Source: UKL13-2 sp038206765
GTDB lineage: Bacteria; Pseudomonadota; Gammaproteobacteria; Burkholderiales; Usitatibacteraceae
DNA length: 64,000 bases
Reading direction: 5' to 3'
Assembly: GCA_038206765.1 (NCBI GenBank)
Contig: JBBRAM010000003.1
Span: 124,001-188,000 of the forward strand
Positions 26,097 to 34,387 of the stretch are shown here, piece by piece. Every line of letters starts with the position of its first letter. The first letter of the stretch is position 1. Position numbers and translations under genes: made by a program. The notes under the pieces were generated by a model. The model saw nothing but the letters and a program-made list of their open reading frames with translations. It ran no database searches and was not told where the DNA came from.

Positions 26097-26702
26097 TTGC
26101 TGTCCATTATTCAAGCTGCTGGTTGGACGATTTGGTTAATCATTTTATGCTCAGTCATTACCGTTGCCATTATCGGCGAACGCTTCTGGACGCTGCGCCG
26201 TAGCTCGGTTTTGCCGGAAAATTTGTTTAGCGACACCGTGCAGGCGTTCAATGCACAGGGTGCATCGCCTGACTTGGTCGAAAAATTGAGCGAAAATTCA
26301 TTCCTTGGTCGCATCTTTGCAGCGGGTATTGCGAACGTCAAATCGTCGCGCGAGATCATGAAAGAATCGATGGAAGAAACCGGCCGCGCTGTGATGGTAG
26401 AGATGGAGCGCTTTCTAAATGGCTTGGGCACGATCGCAACTGTTGCGCCGTTGCTGGGTTTGTTCGGCACCGTGATCGGAATGATCGATATTTTTGGCGC
26501 GTCCGGCCCGCAGGGTCAAAACCCGGCACAGCTAGCGCACGGAATATCGGTGGCGCTCTATAACACGGCGGGTGGTATTGCCGTCGCCGTTCCAGCACTG
26601 ATTTTTTATCGCCATTTTCGAGCCAAAGTGGACACGATGGTTGTCGATATGGAGCAGCAGGGCATTAAATTGGTTGAGACTCTGCACGGAGATCGCAAGT
26701 GA
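26097..26702 (+). CDS. exbB: MotA/TolQ/ExbB family proton channel protein
   Basis: Inner-membrane proton channel subunit (201 aa) that energises TonB with ExbD. It begins at a TTG behind an AGGAG ribosome site. There is an N-terminal helix (TIWLIILCSVITVAIIGERFW), a cytoplasmic stretch, and two later helices: TIATVAPLLGLFGTVIGMID, the channel-lining family signature, and ISVALYNTAGGIAVAVPALI. Its stop overlaps the exbD start by 4 bp. No tonB is adjacent here; a TonB-family gene lies at 62 kb. It could alternatively be called TolQ-like. Confidence 0.9.
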   Translation: MLSIIQAAGWTIWLIILCSVITVAIIGERFWTLRRSSVLPENLFSDTVQAFNAQGASPDLVEKLSENSFLGRIFAAGIANVKSSREIMKESMEETGRAVMVEMERFLNGLGTIATVAPLLGLFGTVIGMIDIFGASGPQGQNPAQLAHGISVALYNTAGGIAVAVPALIFYRHFRAKVDTMVVDMEQQGIKLVETLHGDRK

Positions 26703-27130
26703 ATTTTCGGCGTGGCCGCGTGCGGGAAGAGCCTGAAATCAACTTCATTCCGCTGATCGATTTGCTACTAGTCATTTTGATTTTTGTCTTGGTTACGACC
26801 ACCTATTCCAAGTTCGCTGAGCTGCAAATTAATTTGCCCGAAGCCACTGCTGAGAAGGCGGTAGACCGCCCACAAGTGTTGACGGTTGGCGTGGATGCCG
26901 GGGGCAAATACGCCATTAACGGTACGCCGATTGTGTTCGCCAGCGTAGAATCCCTCGCCAATTCGCTCAAAGAATCTGCTGCCGCTAGCGGCATGAAAGA
27001 CCCCGTGATTGCCATTGGCGCCGATGCGGGTGCAACGCACCAAGCTGTGATTAACATCATGGAAGCCGCGCGTTTGGTGGGCTACACCAAGATCTCGTTT
27101 ACGACGCAGGCCAAGGCGAGCGGCAAGTAA
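26699..27130 (+). CDS. exbD: Biopolymer transport protein ExbD
   Basis: Partner of ExbB (143 aa, GTG start overlapping the exbB stop, GTGA). Its single N-terminal helix INFIPLIDLLLVILIFVLVT carries the essential membrane aspartate (PLID). A periplasmic domain follows. This is the common betaproteobacterial order exbB-exbD-lpxK. Confidence 0.93.
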   Translation: MNFRRGRVREEPEINFIPLIDLLLVILIFVLVTTTYSKFAELQINLPEATAEKAVDRPQVLTVGVDAGGKYAINGTPIVFASVESLANSLKESAAASGMKDPVIAIGADAGATHQAVINIMEAARLVGYTKISFTTQAKASGK

Positions 27131-27178
27131 TCGCTTTGATTATTGTCCAATAAACACTAAACAGCCCGGAGCCACAGT

Positions 27179-28339
27179 ATGCGTGCGTGGTTAGAGCGGT
27201 TTTTTATTCAGGAATGGCAGCGAAGCTCCGGTTGGCAAGTCTTGTTGCAACCGCTTTCATGGTGTTTTGCCATGGTTACTGCGACTCGGAGAGTGCTCTA
27301 TCGACACCGGTTTTTCGCGACGATAAAAATCGATGTGCCGGTCATTGTTGTCGGCAACATCAGCGTCGGCGGCACAGGCAAAACGCCATTGGTCGTGGCG
27401 CTGGCCAATACGCTTTCGGCGCGAGGTTTCAGCACTGGTATCGTCACACGTGGCTATGTTGCGGACGGGGGACGAAGCCATAAACGGCGACGCGAGCAAA
27501 GTGATGAAGCGACGCTCATGGCCGCCCGCTGCACTGCGCCAGTGGTTGCGAACCGCCAACGGGTTCTGGCCGCGCAAATGCTGTTGGCTAAAAAGCCGGA
27601 CATCAACGCCATTATTTCAGACGACGGTTTACAACATTACGCGCTTGAACGCGACCTCGAAATTGCGGTCATTGATGGCACGCGCGGCCTGGGCAACGGC
27701 TATTTGTTGCCCGCCGGACCCCTGCGTGAAAGTACTGCACGGTTGAGCACGGTGGATTGTATTGTGGTCAACAATACAAACCTGACGACGGTGAGCGCAG
27801 TAAAGACAATAAGCGCATCAAACATAAGCAATGGCGCGGCGTTCGAGGCAAAAAGTGCCGGAGAACGCCTACCAGCAACGGGTTTGGCAAATCTATTGAT
27901 TGAAACCGGCAAACCAATTTTTGAAATGCGCTATGGTCATGAACGCTTTAGTACCTTATCGGGAAGCGAAAATTTATCAGCCGAACAGTTCCTCGCAACT
28001 GTTCAAGACAAAGGCATGGACCAAGGTAAACGGGTTGCCGCCGTTGCGGGGATTGGCAATCCGGATCGATTTTTTGCACACCTTACGGGCTTAGGTATTT
28101 CGCTGGACTCGCGGCACGCTTTCCCCGACCATCATCCGTTTGTCGCTGCTGATTTGGCAAATATCGATGCAGAAATTATCCTAATGACTGAAAAGGACGC
28201 GGTAAAATGTGCTGCCCTCTTTATCGACCGCATCAACGAGAGTAAACAGCAACGTTGGCAAATGCAAATTGATGCCGTTTTGCCGGATGGATTCTATGAT
28301 TTCATCATCCGCCAATTAAATAAACCCAAGAAAAACTGA
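27179..28339 (+). CDS. lpxK: Tetraacyldisaccharide 4'-kinase
   Basis: Phosphorylates the lipid A precursor at the 4' position at the inner membrane (386 aa). The P-loop is in VVGNISVGGTGKTPLVVALA; further motifs are QSDEATLMA, SDDGLQHYAL and LPAGPLRES. The C-terminal domain has HAFPDHHPF and MTEKDAVKC. Residues ~200-240, between VDCIVVNN and FEMRYGHERF, are longer and less conserved-looking than I expect and include sequence matching the dispersed GGCGCGG element (27829-27849) in frame. It is co-oriented with exbBD upstream and the Trm112-kdsB-adk run downstream. Confidence 0.95.
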   Translation: MRAWLERFFIQEWQRSSGWQVLLQPLSWCFAMVTATRRVLYRHRFFATIKIDVPVIVVGNISVGGTGKTPLVVALANTLSARGFSTGIVTRGYVADGGRSHKRRREQSDEATLMAARCTAPVVANRQRVLAAQMLLAKKPDINAIISDDGLQHYALERDLEIAVIDGTRGLGNGYLLPAGPLRESTARLSTVDCIVVNNTNLTTVSAVKTISASNISNGAAFEAKSAGERLPATGLANLLIETGKPIFEMRYGHERFSTLSGSENLSAEQFLATVQDKGMDQGKRVAAVAGIGNPDRFFAHLTGLGISLDSRHAFPDHHPFVAADLANIDAEIILMTEKDAVKCAALFIDRINESKQQRWQMQIDAVLPDGFYDFIIRQLNKPKKN

Positions 28340-28350
28340 GAAAAAACACC

Positions 28351-28539
28351 ATGGCGCTCGACCCAAAATTGCTTGAAATTTTAGTTTGTCCGCTCACCAA
28401 AGGCCCGCTCACGATGTCGCCCGACAAGACCGAGTTGATCTCGTATTCAGCGCGATTAGCCTATCCGATCCGCGACGGCATTCCCATCATGTTGGTGGAC
28501 GAGGCGCGCGCGTTGAATGCTGACGAAGATCGCAAATAA
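28351..28539 (+). CDS. Trm112/YcaR family protein
   Basis: 62-aa protein with the pattern LLEILVCPLTKGPLTM and SARLAYPIRDGIPIMLVDEAR, typical of YcaR/Trm112-like proteins found between lpxK and kdsB. The first Cys of a possible zinc site is present, but the full four-Cys set of eukaryotic Trm112 is not. Its role in lipid A or methyltransferase support is not established. It starts 11 bp after lpxK. Confidence 0.92.
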   Translation: MALDPKLLEILVCPLTKGPLTMSPDKTELISYSARLAYPIRDGIPIMLVDEARALNADEDRK

Positions 28540-28590
28540 CACGCCGTTAAATTTCTCTCAGCGCCCTTAAACCATTTCGCGCCTTTAATC

Positions 28591-29406
28591 ATGACAGCAG
28601 TCGTCCCGTTCGTCGTCGTCATTCCCGCCCGAATGTCGTCCACCCGCTTGCCAGGCAAGCCCCTCGCCGACATCGGCGGCAAACCCATGTGCGTGCGCGT
28701 CGCCGAGCGCGCCAAGGCCAGCGGCGCGTTGGCCGTCTATGTCGCTACCGACGATGTAGGTGTGATCGCTGCCTGTACCAAACACGGTTTCGCCGCCGTG
28801 TTGACCAGCCCCGACCATGCGCAGGGTACCGATCGGATCGCCGAGGTGGTCACGCGTTTGCATTTTGATGATGAGACCATTGTCGTCAACGTTCAGGGCG
28901 ACGAGCCGCTGATCGCGCCCGAACTGATTTGCGAAGTGGCCGAGACCTTGGCCGACAAGCGATCTGCTTCGATTGCTACCGCATCTCACGCCATTTCGGA
29001 TGCGGCCGAATTTTTTAATCCCAATGTGGTGAAGGTTGTCAGGGATCGCGAAGGTTTCGCACATTACTTCAGCCGCGCACCGATTCCCTATGCGCGAGAC
29101 GCCTTCGCGGCGGACAAAACCGTCTTGCCCGTGGCATATATTGCGCAGCGGCATATCGGTATTTACGCTTATCGCGCTGCGTTTTTGAAACGCTATGCCA
29201 ACCTCACGCCTGCGCCGACGGAACAATGGGAAGCGCTCGAGCAATTGCGGGCGATGTACCACGGCTACCGTATTGCGGTGCTCGAATGGCAGGGCAAAAT
29301 TGCGCCGGGTGTGGATACGCCAGAAGACTTAGCGCGGGTGCAGCAGCTTTTTAGGCTGAACAAGAACAGCCACGAAGCGAGCAAAATCGATGCGCCGCAA
29401 AAATAA
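28591..29406 (+). CDS. kdsB: 3-deoxy-manno-octulosonate cytidylyltransferase
   Basis: Activates Kdo as CMP-Kdo for lipopolysaccharide inner core synthesis in the cytosol. The 271-aa protein shows the family N-terminus VVVIPARMSSTRLPGKPLAD, VATDD, HAQGTDRIAEV, NVQGDEPLI, and the C-terminal HIGIYAYRAAFLKRY and EQLRAMYHGYRI. The ATG at 28591 gives the standard N-terminus. It follows lpxK and the Trm112-type gene. Confidence 0.97.
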   Translation: MTAVVPFVVVIPARMSSTRLPGKPLADIGGKPMCVRVAERAKASGALAVYVATDDVGVIAACTKHGFAAVLTSPDHAQGTDRIAEVVTRLHFDDETIVVNVQGDEPLIAPELICEVAETLADKRSASIATASHAISDAAEFFNPNVVKVVRDREGFAHYFSRAPIPYARDAFAADKTVLPVAYIAQRHIGIYAYRAAFLKRYANLTPAPTEQWEALEQLRAMYHGYRIAVLEWQGKIAPGVDTPEDLARVQQLFRLNKNSHEASKIDAPQK

Positions 29407-29474
29407 CAGGTAAAATCGTTGCTGTTAATTCGCAGTTTTTGTCGTTGAACACTACATAAAAAGGTTAACCCAAA

Positions 29475-30137
29475 ATGAGGTTGATTCTGCTCGGAGGCCC
29501 CGGTGCGGGCAAAGGCACACAAGCCGGATTTATTAAAGAAAAATTCGGTATCCCACAAATTTCCACCGGTGACATGCTGCGCGCCCATGTGAAAAACGGC
29601 ACTGCGCTCGGTCTCGCTGCCAAGAAAATCATGGATTCAGGTGCGTTGGTATCCGACGACATCATTATCGGCATGGTCAAAGAACGCATCACCGAGCCGG
29701 ACTGCGCCAACGGATTCTTATTCGACGGTTTCCCCCGCACGATTCCGCAAGCTGATGCGATGAAAGAGGCGGGAATCAAGCTTGATTACGTTGTCGAGAT
29801 CGCAGTAGACGATGCCGAAATCATCGAGCGCATGTCGGGCCGCCGCGTGCATTTGCCGTCTGGCCGCACTTATCACATCAAGTTTAATCCGCCAAAAGTG
29901 GCCGGCAAAGACGATGTGACGGGGGAAGATTTGATTCAACGCGTCGACGATCTGGAAGCGACCGTCAAAAACCGCCTCGATGTTTACCATCTCCAAACCG
30001 AGCCGCTCATTGCGTATTACAGCGATTGGGCTAAGTTAGGTGCGGCCAGTTTGCCTACCCCGCCTGTGTACCGGCGGGTGCCTGGCGTGGGCAAGGTGGA
30101 AGAAATTCGGGATGCCGTTTTTAAGGCTTTGGCTTAA
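29475..30137 (+). CDS. adk: Adenylate kinase
   Basis: Interconverts AMP and ATP with ADP (220 aa). The P-loop is LGGPGAGKGTQAGFI; other motifs are ISTGDMLRAHV, GFLFDGFPRTIPQADAM, and a LID domain from ~125 with HLPSGRTYHIKFNPPK. The LID has no zinc-binding cysteines, as in most Gram-negative enzymes. It lies at the end of the exbB to adk gene run. Confidence 0.97.
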   Translation: MRLILLGGPGAGKGTQAGFIKEKFGIPQISTGDMLRAHVKNGTALGLAAKKIMDSGALVSDDIIIGMVKERITEPDCANGFLFDGFPRTIPQADAMKEAGIKLDYVVEIAVDDAEIIERMSGRRVHLPSGRTYHIKFNPPKVAGKDDVTGEDLIQRVDDLEATVKNRLDVYHLQTEPLIAYYSDWAKLGAASLPTPPVYRRVPGVGKVEEIRDAVFKALA

Positions 30138-30176
30138 AACTGTTCAACTTAATCAAACAATAGCGGAGTTTTTTGC

Positions 30177-31490
30177 ATGGCAACGAAACCTACATCCAAA
30201 TCAATACCCAAGCACTCCGCCCCGCAAAAACCAAGAAACGCCTTCTACGCCCAATCCGGCGGCGTCACTGCGGTCATAAACGTATCCGCCCAAGGCGTGA
30301 TCGAAACCGCCCGCAAATACCCGAAAAAAATCGGCAAGGTTTATGCGGGCCGCAACGGGATTATTGGTGCGTTGCTAGAGGACTTAATCGACACCTCCAA
30401 AGAGCCGATTGAAAACATCAAAGCGCTCGGCCACACGCCGTCCGGCGCGTTCGGCTCCTGCCGCTACAAATTAAAATCGCTTGACACTAATCGCCGCGAA
30501 TATGAACGCCTAATCGAGGTTTTTAAAGCCCACGACATTGGTTATTTTTTCTACAACGGCGGTGGCGATTCTGCCGACACCTGCTTAAAAATTTCGCAGC
30601 TATCTGAATCCATGGGCTATCCGCTGATCGCCGTGCACGTGCCAAAAACAGTTGATAACGATTTGCCGATCACCGATTGCTCACCGGGCTTTGGCTCGGT
30701 CGCCAAGTACGTCGCAGTCAGCATGTTAGAAGCCGGGCTGGATGTTGCATCAATGTGCAAAACATCCACCAAAGTATTCGTACTCGAAGTCATGGGCCGC
30801 CACGCCGGATGGATCGCCGCCGCCTGCGGCCTTGCGCAAAACAGCAAAGCAGGGCATGTTGCCCCGCAAATTTTATTGTTCCCTGAAATTGTGTTCGAGC
30901 CGAAAAAATTCTTGGCTGAGGTGGATCGCATTGTGAAACGCGATGGCTTTTGTGCGATTGGCGTATCGGAGGGCATCAAAGGCAAAGACGGAAAATTTGT
31001 CGCCGAATCAGGCTTGGTCGATGCCTTCGGCCATTCGCAATTGGGCGGTGTCGCGCCCGTGATCGCCGATTTGGTCAAACGCGAATTGAAATACAAAAAC
31101 CACTGGGCGGTAGCCGATTATTTGCAACGCGCCGCGCGCCATATTTCATCTAAAACCGATGTCGAGCAAAGCTATGCCTTGGGCAAAGCAGCGGTTGAGT
31201 ACGCGGTGAAGGGCATGAATGGTGTAATGCCCGCCGTCAAACGGAAATCCAGCAAGCCTTACAAATGGGAAATCATCGCTGCACCATTAACCGAAATTGC
31301 AAACCACGAAAAGAAAATGCCCCGCGATTTTATTACTGAGGATGGTTTTCACATTACGCAAAAGTGCCGCAACTATATGCAGCCGCTGATTGAGGGCGAG
31401 GCTTATCCGCCTTACAAGGATGGGTTGCCGAAATATGTGAAGCTGAAGAATGTGGGGGTTAAGAAGAAGCTGAAGGGGTTTGAGGTGTGA
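30177..31490 (+). CDS. pfp: 6-phosphofructokinase, probably pyrophosphate-dependent
   Basis: Cytosolic glycolytic enzyme of the PFKA superfamily (437 aa; a GGAG ribosome site precedes the ATG). The phosphoryl-donor site reads YNGGGDSADT, with Asp just before Ser where ATP enzymes have Gly. The next motif is PKTVDNDLPITD, with Lys where ATP enzymes have Gly. Both changes mark PPi-using enzymes. Other conserved segments are GRHAGWIAA and a C-terminal LGGVAP. It would be reversible and serve both glycolysis and gluconeogenesis. The gene stands alone after adk. The H+-pyrophosphatase gene at 39.6 kb is a functional neighbour. Confidence 0.9.
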   Translation: MATKPTSKSIPKHSAPQKPRNAFYAQSGGVTAVINVSAQGVIETARKYPKKIGKVYAGRNGIIGALLEDLIDTSKEPIENIKALGHTPSGAFGSCRYKLKSLDTNRREYERLIEVFKAHDIGYFFYNGGGDSADTCLKISQLSESMGYPLIAVHVPKTVDNDLPITDCSPGFGSVAKYVAVSMLEAGLDVASMCKTSTKVFVLEVMGRHAGWIAAACGLAQNSKAGHVAPQILLFPEIVFEPKKFLAEVDRIVKRDGFCAIGVSEGIKGKDGKFVAESGLVDAFGHSQLGGVAPVIADLVKRELKYKNHWAVADYLQRAARHISSKTDVEQSYALGKAAVEYAVKGMNGVMPAVKRKSSKPYKWEIIAAPLTEIANHEKKMPRDFITEDGFHITQKCRNYMQPLIEGEAYPPYKDGLPKYVKLKNVGVKKKLKGFEV

Positions 31491-31547
31491 TGATGCGACG
31501 GTTGATTCCGGTATTCCAAAAATTCTGATTTTCAGTGCCTTTAAATT

Positions 31548-32453
31548 ATGGACAAAGACAACGTTCGATATAACGCTGCATCGGCAGTAGTAAAACTTGC
31601 ACAACGCAAATATGACTCTGCAATCTCCCGTCCAGGAAAAGACGCGGTTCAAGGCGAAGATGTTGCTCAAACAATGCATAACCCGCTGCTAGTACGTGAA
31701 GCTATTGAGTATTTTCGCATAGCGCTTGAGATTAACAAAGACAGGACAATTTTGAACTGGAAAGGAATAGCCGAAGAGATGCTTGGTGATTTCGATGCCG
31801 CTATACTGAGTTATCAAACGCTGCTTGATTTCCGTATCGAAGATGAAACGTCGACGCCCACCACTGCTCAAACGAATAATACTTACGGAGATTTGGCGAG
31901 CGCTGCACTGAACCGACTTGCTGAAAAAAAGGCTGGAACCTATGATCGCGGAGTAAAAATTACGGGAAAAATTTCGAAAATTGTTGAAATGTTTCCAAAG
32001 TCTCCAAGCATGACTGACGACGAAAAATCGTTACTGGCGGGAGCATACTCAGCGGTTCAGGACGCATTATTGAATCAAAGCTTTGGGGCGCGGGGTCGCT
32101 CAACTCCTGCCCCTCTTGATGCTGAGGCTGCCGCCAATCTTGCAGGTGAGTTTGGCAAACGAATTTCTGAAAATGATTTTCATGGTGCTCATGAGCTACT
32201 TTCGCAATCTTTGCAAAAATTACTAACGACGAGTGAACTGGAGCGCACAATATTCGAAATGCTTCAGGGTGAGACTATAGAACAAGTGGGCGTTATATCA
32301 ACTATGCATGATTGGCTCAATATGCAAGCGGACGACGTGCTTTGGGCATACATTTCAATTGAGTGTTTAGGTTTCAATGAAGCTGCGACAGTAATTGTCG
32401 CAAGACAAGAGAAGGGGTTAGCAATTCGGGATATTGAATGGGGTCGGCCATAA
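31548..32453 (+). CDS. Protein of unknown function with a TPR-like N-terminus
   Basis: Soluble 301-aa protein I cannot identify. Residues ~45-95 (AIEYFRIALEINKDR, then GDFDAAILSYQTLLDF) look like tetratricopeptide repeats. Residues ~205-300 begin EFGKRISENDFHGAHELLSQ, a helix pattern seen in DUF3887/NTF2-like domains, and end in a beta-rich segment. There is no signal peptide. No strong ribosome site is seen. It sits between pfp and a VapBC pair, in what looks like accessory sequence. Confidence 0.65.
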   Translation: MDKDNVRYNAASAVVKLAQRKYDSAISRPGKDAVQGEDVAQTMHNPLLVREAIEYFRIALEINKDRTILNWKGIAEEMLGDFDAAILSYQTLLDFRIEDETSTPTTAQTNNTYGDLASAALNRLAEKKAGTYDRGVKITGKISKIVEMFPKSPSMTDDEKSLLAGAYSAVQDALLNQSFGARGRSTPAPLDAEAAANLAGEFGKRISENDFHGAHELLSQSLQKLLTTSELERTIFEMLQGETIEQVGVISTMHDWLNMQADDVLWAYISIECLGFNEAATVIVARQEKGLAIRDIEWGRP

Positions 32454-32568
32454 CTGAGCCTTCTAACAGGCGTAATTTCCGTTTTGTACATCCCTGTGTT
32501 TACATTGCGTTTTAACACCGCTAAAATGATGTCTACCGAACCCTCGCGTTCAATAACGGGTGCAAATC

Positions 32569-32805
32569 ATGCAAACTACCAAAGCGTTCAAAAACGGAAA
32601 CTCGCAAGCTGTCCGTATACCAGCGGAGTTGGCATTTGCGCGGACGGACATCACGCTTGAAATCGAGCGCGTCGGCGACGAAATACGGATCCGCCCCGCA
32701 GGTCAACCGCTCTCAGGTGTGCTTAAAAAATTCGCCAAATTTTCGCCGGATTTTATGAGCGAGGGGCGGGGGGACCAAACGCAAAAAGAACGCGAATCGC
32801 TTTAA
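32569..32805 (+). CDS. vapB: VapB-type antitoxin (AbrB/SpoVT fold)
   Basis: 78-aa antitoxin with an N-terminal swapped-hairpin DNA-binding domain (KAFKNGNSQAVRIPAELAF) and a charged C-terminal toxin-binding tail. I use the ATG at 32569; a GTG three codons upstream is possible. It lies 11 bp before the PIN toxin gene. Such pairs repress their own promoter. Confidence 0.88.
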   Translation: MQTTKAFKNGNSQAVRIPAELAFARTDITLEIERVGDEIRIRPAGQPLSGVLKKFAKFSPDFMSEGRGDQTQKERESL

Positions 32806-32816
32806 GGTTACGCATC

Positions 32817-33218
32817 ATGCCGCGCTACATGCTCGACACCAATATGTGCATTTACCTAATGAGAAATCAGCCTGCCGAAGTTGCGGAGCGGTTTGCAACC
32901 TGTGTGGTTGGCGATGTGGTGATGTCGGCAATTACGTTTGCTGAGTTGGAGTTTGGCGTGGCGGCTTCAATAAACCCGAAACGTGAACGCCGAAATTTGT
33001 TGTCGTTGATTGAAGATATTCCAGTGGCTGCATTTGATCGTGGTGCCGCTAGCGCGTACGGCGCAATCCGCATGGCGACGCGGGATCGCAAAAAAGATCA
33101 TCTCGATAAATTGATCGCCGCCCACGCTGTGTCGCTCGAAGTGGTGCTGGTCACCAACAATGAGCGCGATTTTGCGAGCTACCCGGGTTTGACGATAGAA
33201 AACTGGGTAGCGGGATAG
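32817..33218 (+). CDS. vapC: VapC-type toxin, PIN-domain ribonuclease
   Basis: 133-aa PIN-domain RNase that is held inactive by VapB and cuts specific RNAs when free. Acidic metal-site residues are visible in MLDTNMCIYL, TFAELEFG, and DHLDKLIAAHA, with the final LVTNNERDF also as in VapC. It appears intact. It forms an operon with vapB. Confidence 0.9.
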   Translation: MPRYMLDTNMCIYLMRNQPAEVAERFATCVVGDVVMSAITFAELEFGVAASINPKRERRNLLSLIEDIPVAAFDRGAASAYGAIRMATRDRKKDHLDKLIAAHAVSLEVVLVTNNERDFASYPGLTIENWVAG

Positions 33219-33325
33219 TTTGTGCGGAAGTCTTTGACGGTTTGCGTAGCCGGCGCTAATTAATCGTGCAAGTTGGTGTCTGAGCTGCCAACGATAGGAA
33301 AATTTAAGCTCTGCCACCAAAGCGG

Positions 33326-33415
33326 CATTGCAGCCACTTTCGCCTCGAAACGCGCGGCAGCACTAGACTTCTGTTTTGTTGCGCTGCAAAAAGCTTTGCC
33401 TACTCACTCGATTGG
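33326..33415. repeat. Dispersed intergenic repeat B, copy 1
   Basis: Two segments recur at 39.3-39.5 kb. 33326-33344 (CATTGCAGCCACTTTCGCC) matches 39472-39491, and 33371-33415 (TTTTGTTGCGCTGCAA, then AGCTTTGCCTA) matches 39347-39396. The order of the two segments is reversed between the copies. The TTGC-GCT-GCAA palindrome inside may be a binding site. Confidence 0.6.
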
Positions 33416-33839
33416 TCGAAGGCGGCATATCAAAATTAATACCCAGTCTGGTTTCTTGTTCTAGATTCGCGCGATTTAATCTGCGTTTTCCCCGCTCCCA
33501 CGCTATTCATTTATCGACGCCGGAGCCGCTTTGCGCAGCAAGTTTACCTGGACTACAACTCATCTGTGGCCACCATGCAATCGCCATGATGGCTAATTAA
33601 TGCCTTGACAATAGCTGCCTAGGCAGGCAATATGCGTTTATTGCGTTGTTCAAGCCGTATTCAAGTCCGTTATTGGGACACGAAGGTTTGAATTCGCAAG
33701 TCGATTGATGGATCTAGCGGTTCGCCACGAGCGGATTTGCACGGCAACAACGCAATTCCAACCATCATCGGCGCGATCCGCTGCAACCATCCATTTCCAC
33801 CCATCATTACAACCGCCATTGCACCCAGCGCTAACGTTC
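33416..33839. other. Intergenic region upstream of the marR-efflux operon
   Basis: This is the rest of the gap between vapC and marR, with no supported gene. It contains a 9-bp imperfect hairpin at 33569-33593 and the promoter/operator at 33605-33634. The marR reading frame is open back to 33705, but that part is Pro/His-rich and repeat-like with no family character. Confidence 0.5.
33605..33634 (+). promoter_or_regulatory. Putative promoter with a palindromic operator for the MarR-efflux operon
   Basis: A consensus -35 TTGACA (33605-33610) is followed by a perfect 12-bp palindrome CTGCCTAGGCAG (33615-33626) in the spacer and a weak -10 (CAATAT) at 17 bp spacing. A palindrome placed between the promoter boxes is the usual layout for MarR autorepression. 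It lies about 210 bp upstream of the chosen marR start. Confidence 0.5.
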
Positions 33840-34379
33840 ATGAAACCGCCATCCCAACCGCGCCAACCAACCGCAGCCGAGACTGGGGATTTTTACCACG
33901 GCGGTGCGCATTGGGATGTTGATGAATCGGTTGGTTATCTCATCCGGCGCCTGTCGCATTCGCTGCAGCGGCATATTGATGCACGAATGCAATCCTGCGG
34001 ACTAACCCACTCGCAATGGGCGCCGTTGTTGTTGCTTGCCGGTGGTCGTGTCAACACCGCTAGTGCCATTGCGCGTGCGCTCGATATCGATACCGGTGCG
34101 ACCACCCGGATGCTCGATCGTCTTGAGCAAAAAGGGATGTTGAAGCGGGTGTGGAGTGAGCATGATCGACGGGTGGCGCATTTGGAATTAACGCCGCTTG
34201 GGCGCGATGCAGCCGCCACGATTCCCGATTCGATTGCGGCCGTGTTGAATCACCACCTGCGCGGCTTTCGCCACGAGGATGTGAATATCTTAAAAGATCA
34301 GTTACGGCGAATGCTGGCCAATGGCGATTTGCTAATGCCAATCTCTGATTCCCAAGCGATGCCGGTCGAGCATGGCTAG
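33840..34379 (+). CDS. MarR family transcriptional regulator
   Basis: 179-aa regulator with the winged-helix DNA-binding domain at ~85-145: TASAIARALDIDTGATTRML is the helix-turn-helix and DRRVAHLELTPLGRD the wing. I start at the ATG at 33840; upstream sequence lacks conservation. It is directly followed by outer-membrane, adaptor and transporter genes, so it very likely represses this efflux operon and is released by a phenolic or drug ligand, as EmrR/MprA does. Confidence 0.9.
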   Translation: MKPPSQPRQPTAAETGDFYHGGAHWDVDESVGYLIRRLSHSLQRHIDARMQSCGLTHSQWAPLLLLAGGRVNTASAIARALDIDTGATTRMLDRLEQKGMLKRVWSEHDRRVAHLELTPLGRDAAATIPDSIAAVLNHHLRGFRHEDVNILKDQLRRMLANGDLLMPISDSQAMPVEHG

Positions 34380-34387
34380 GCCATGCA

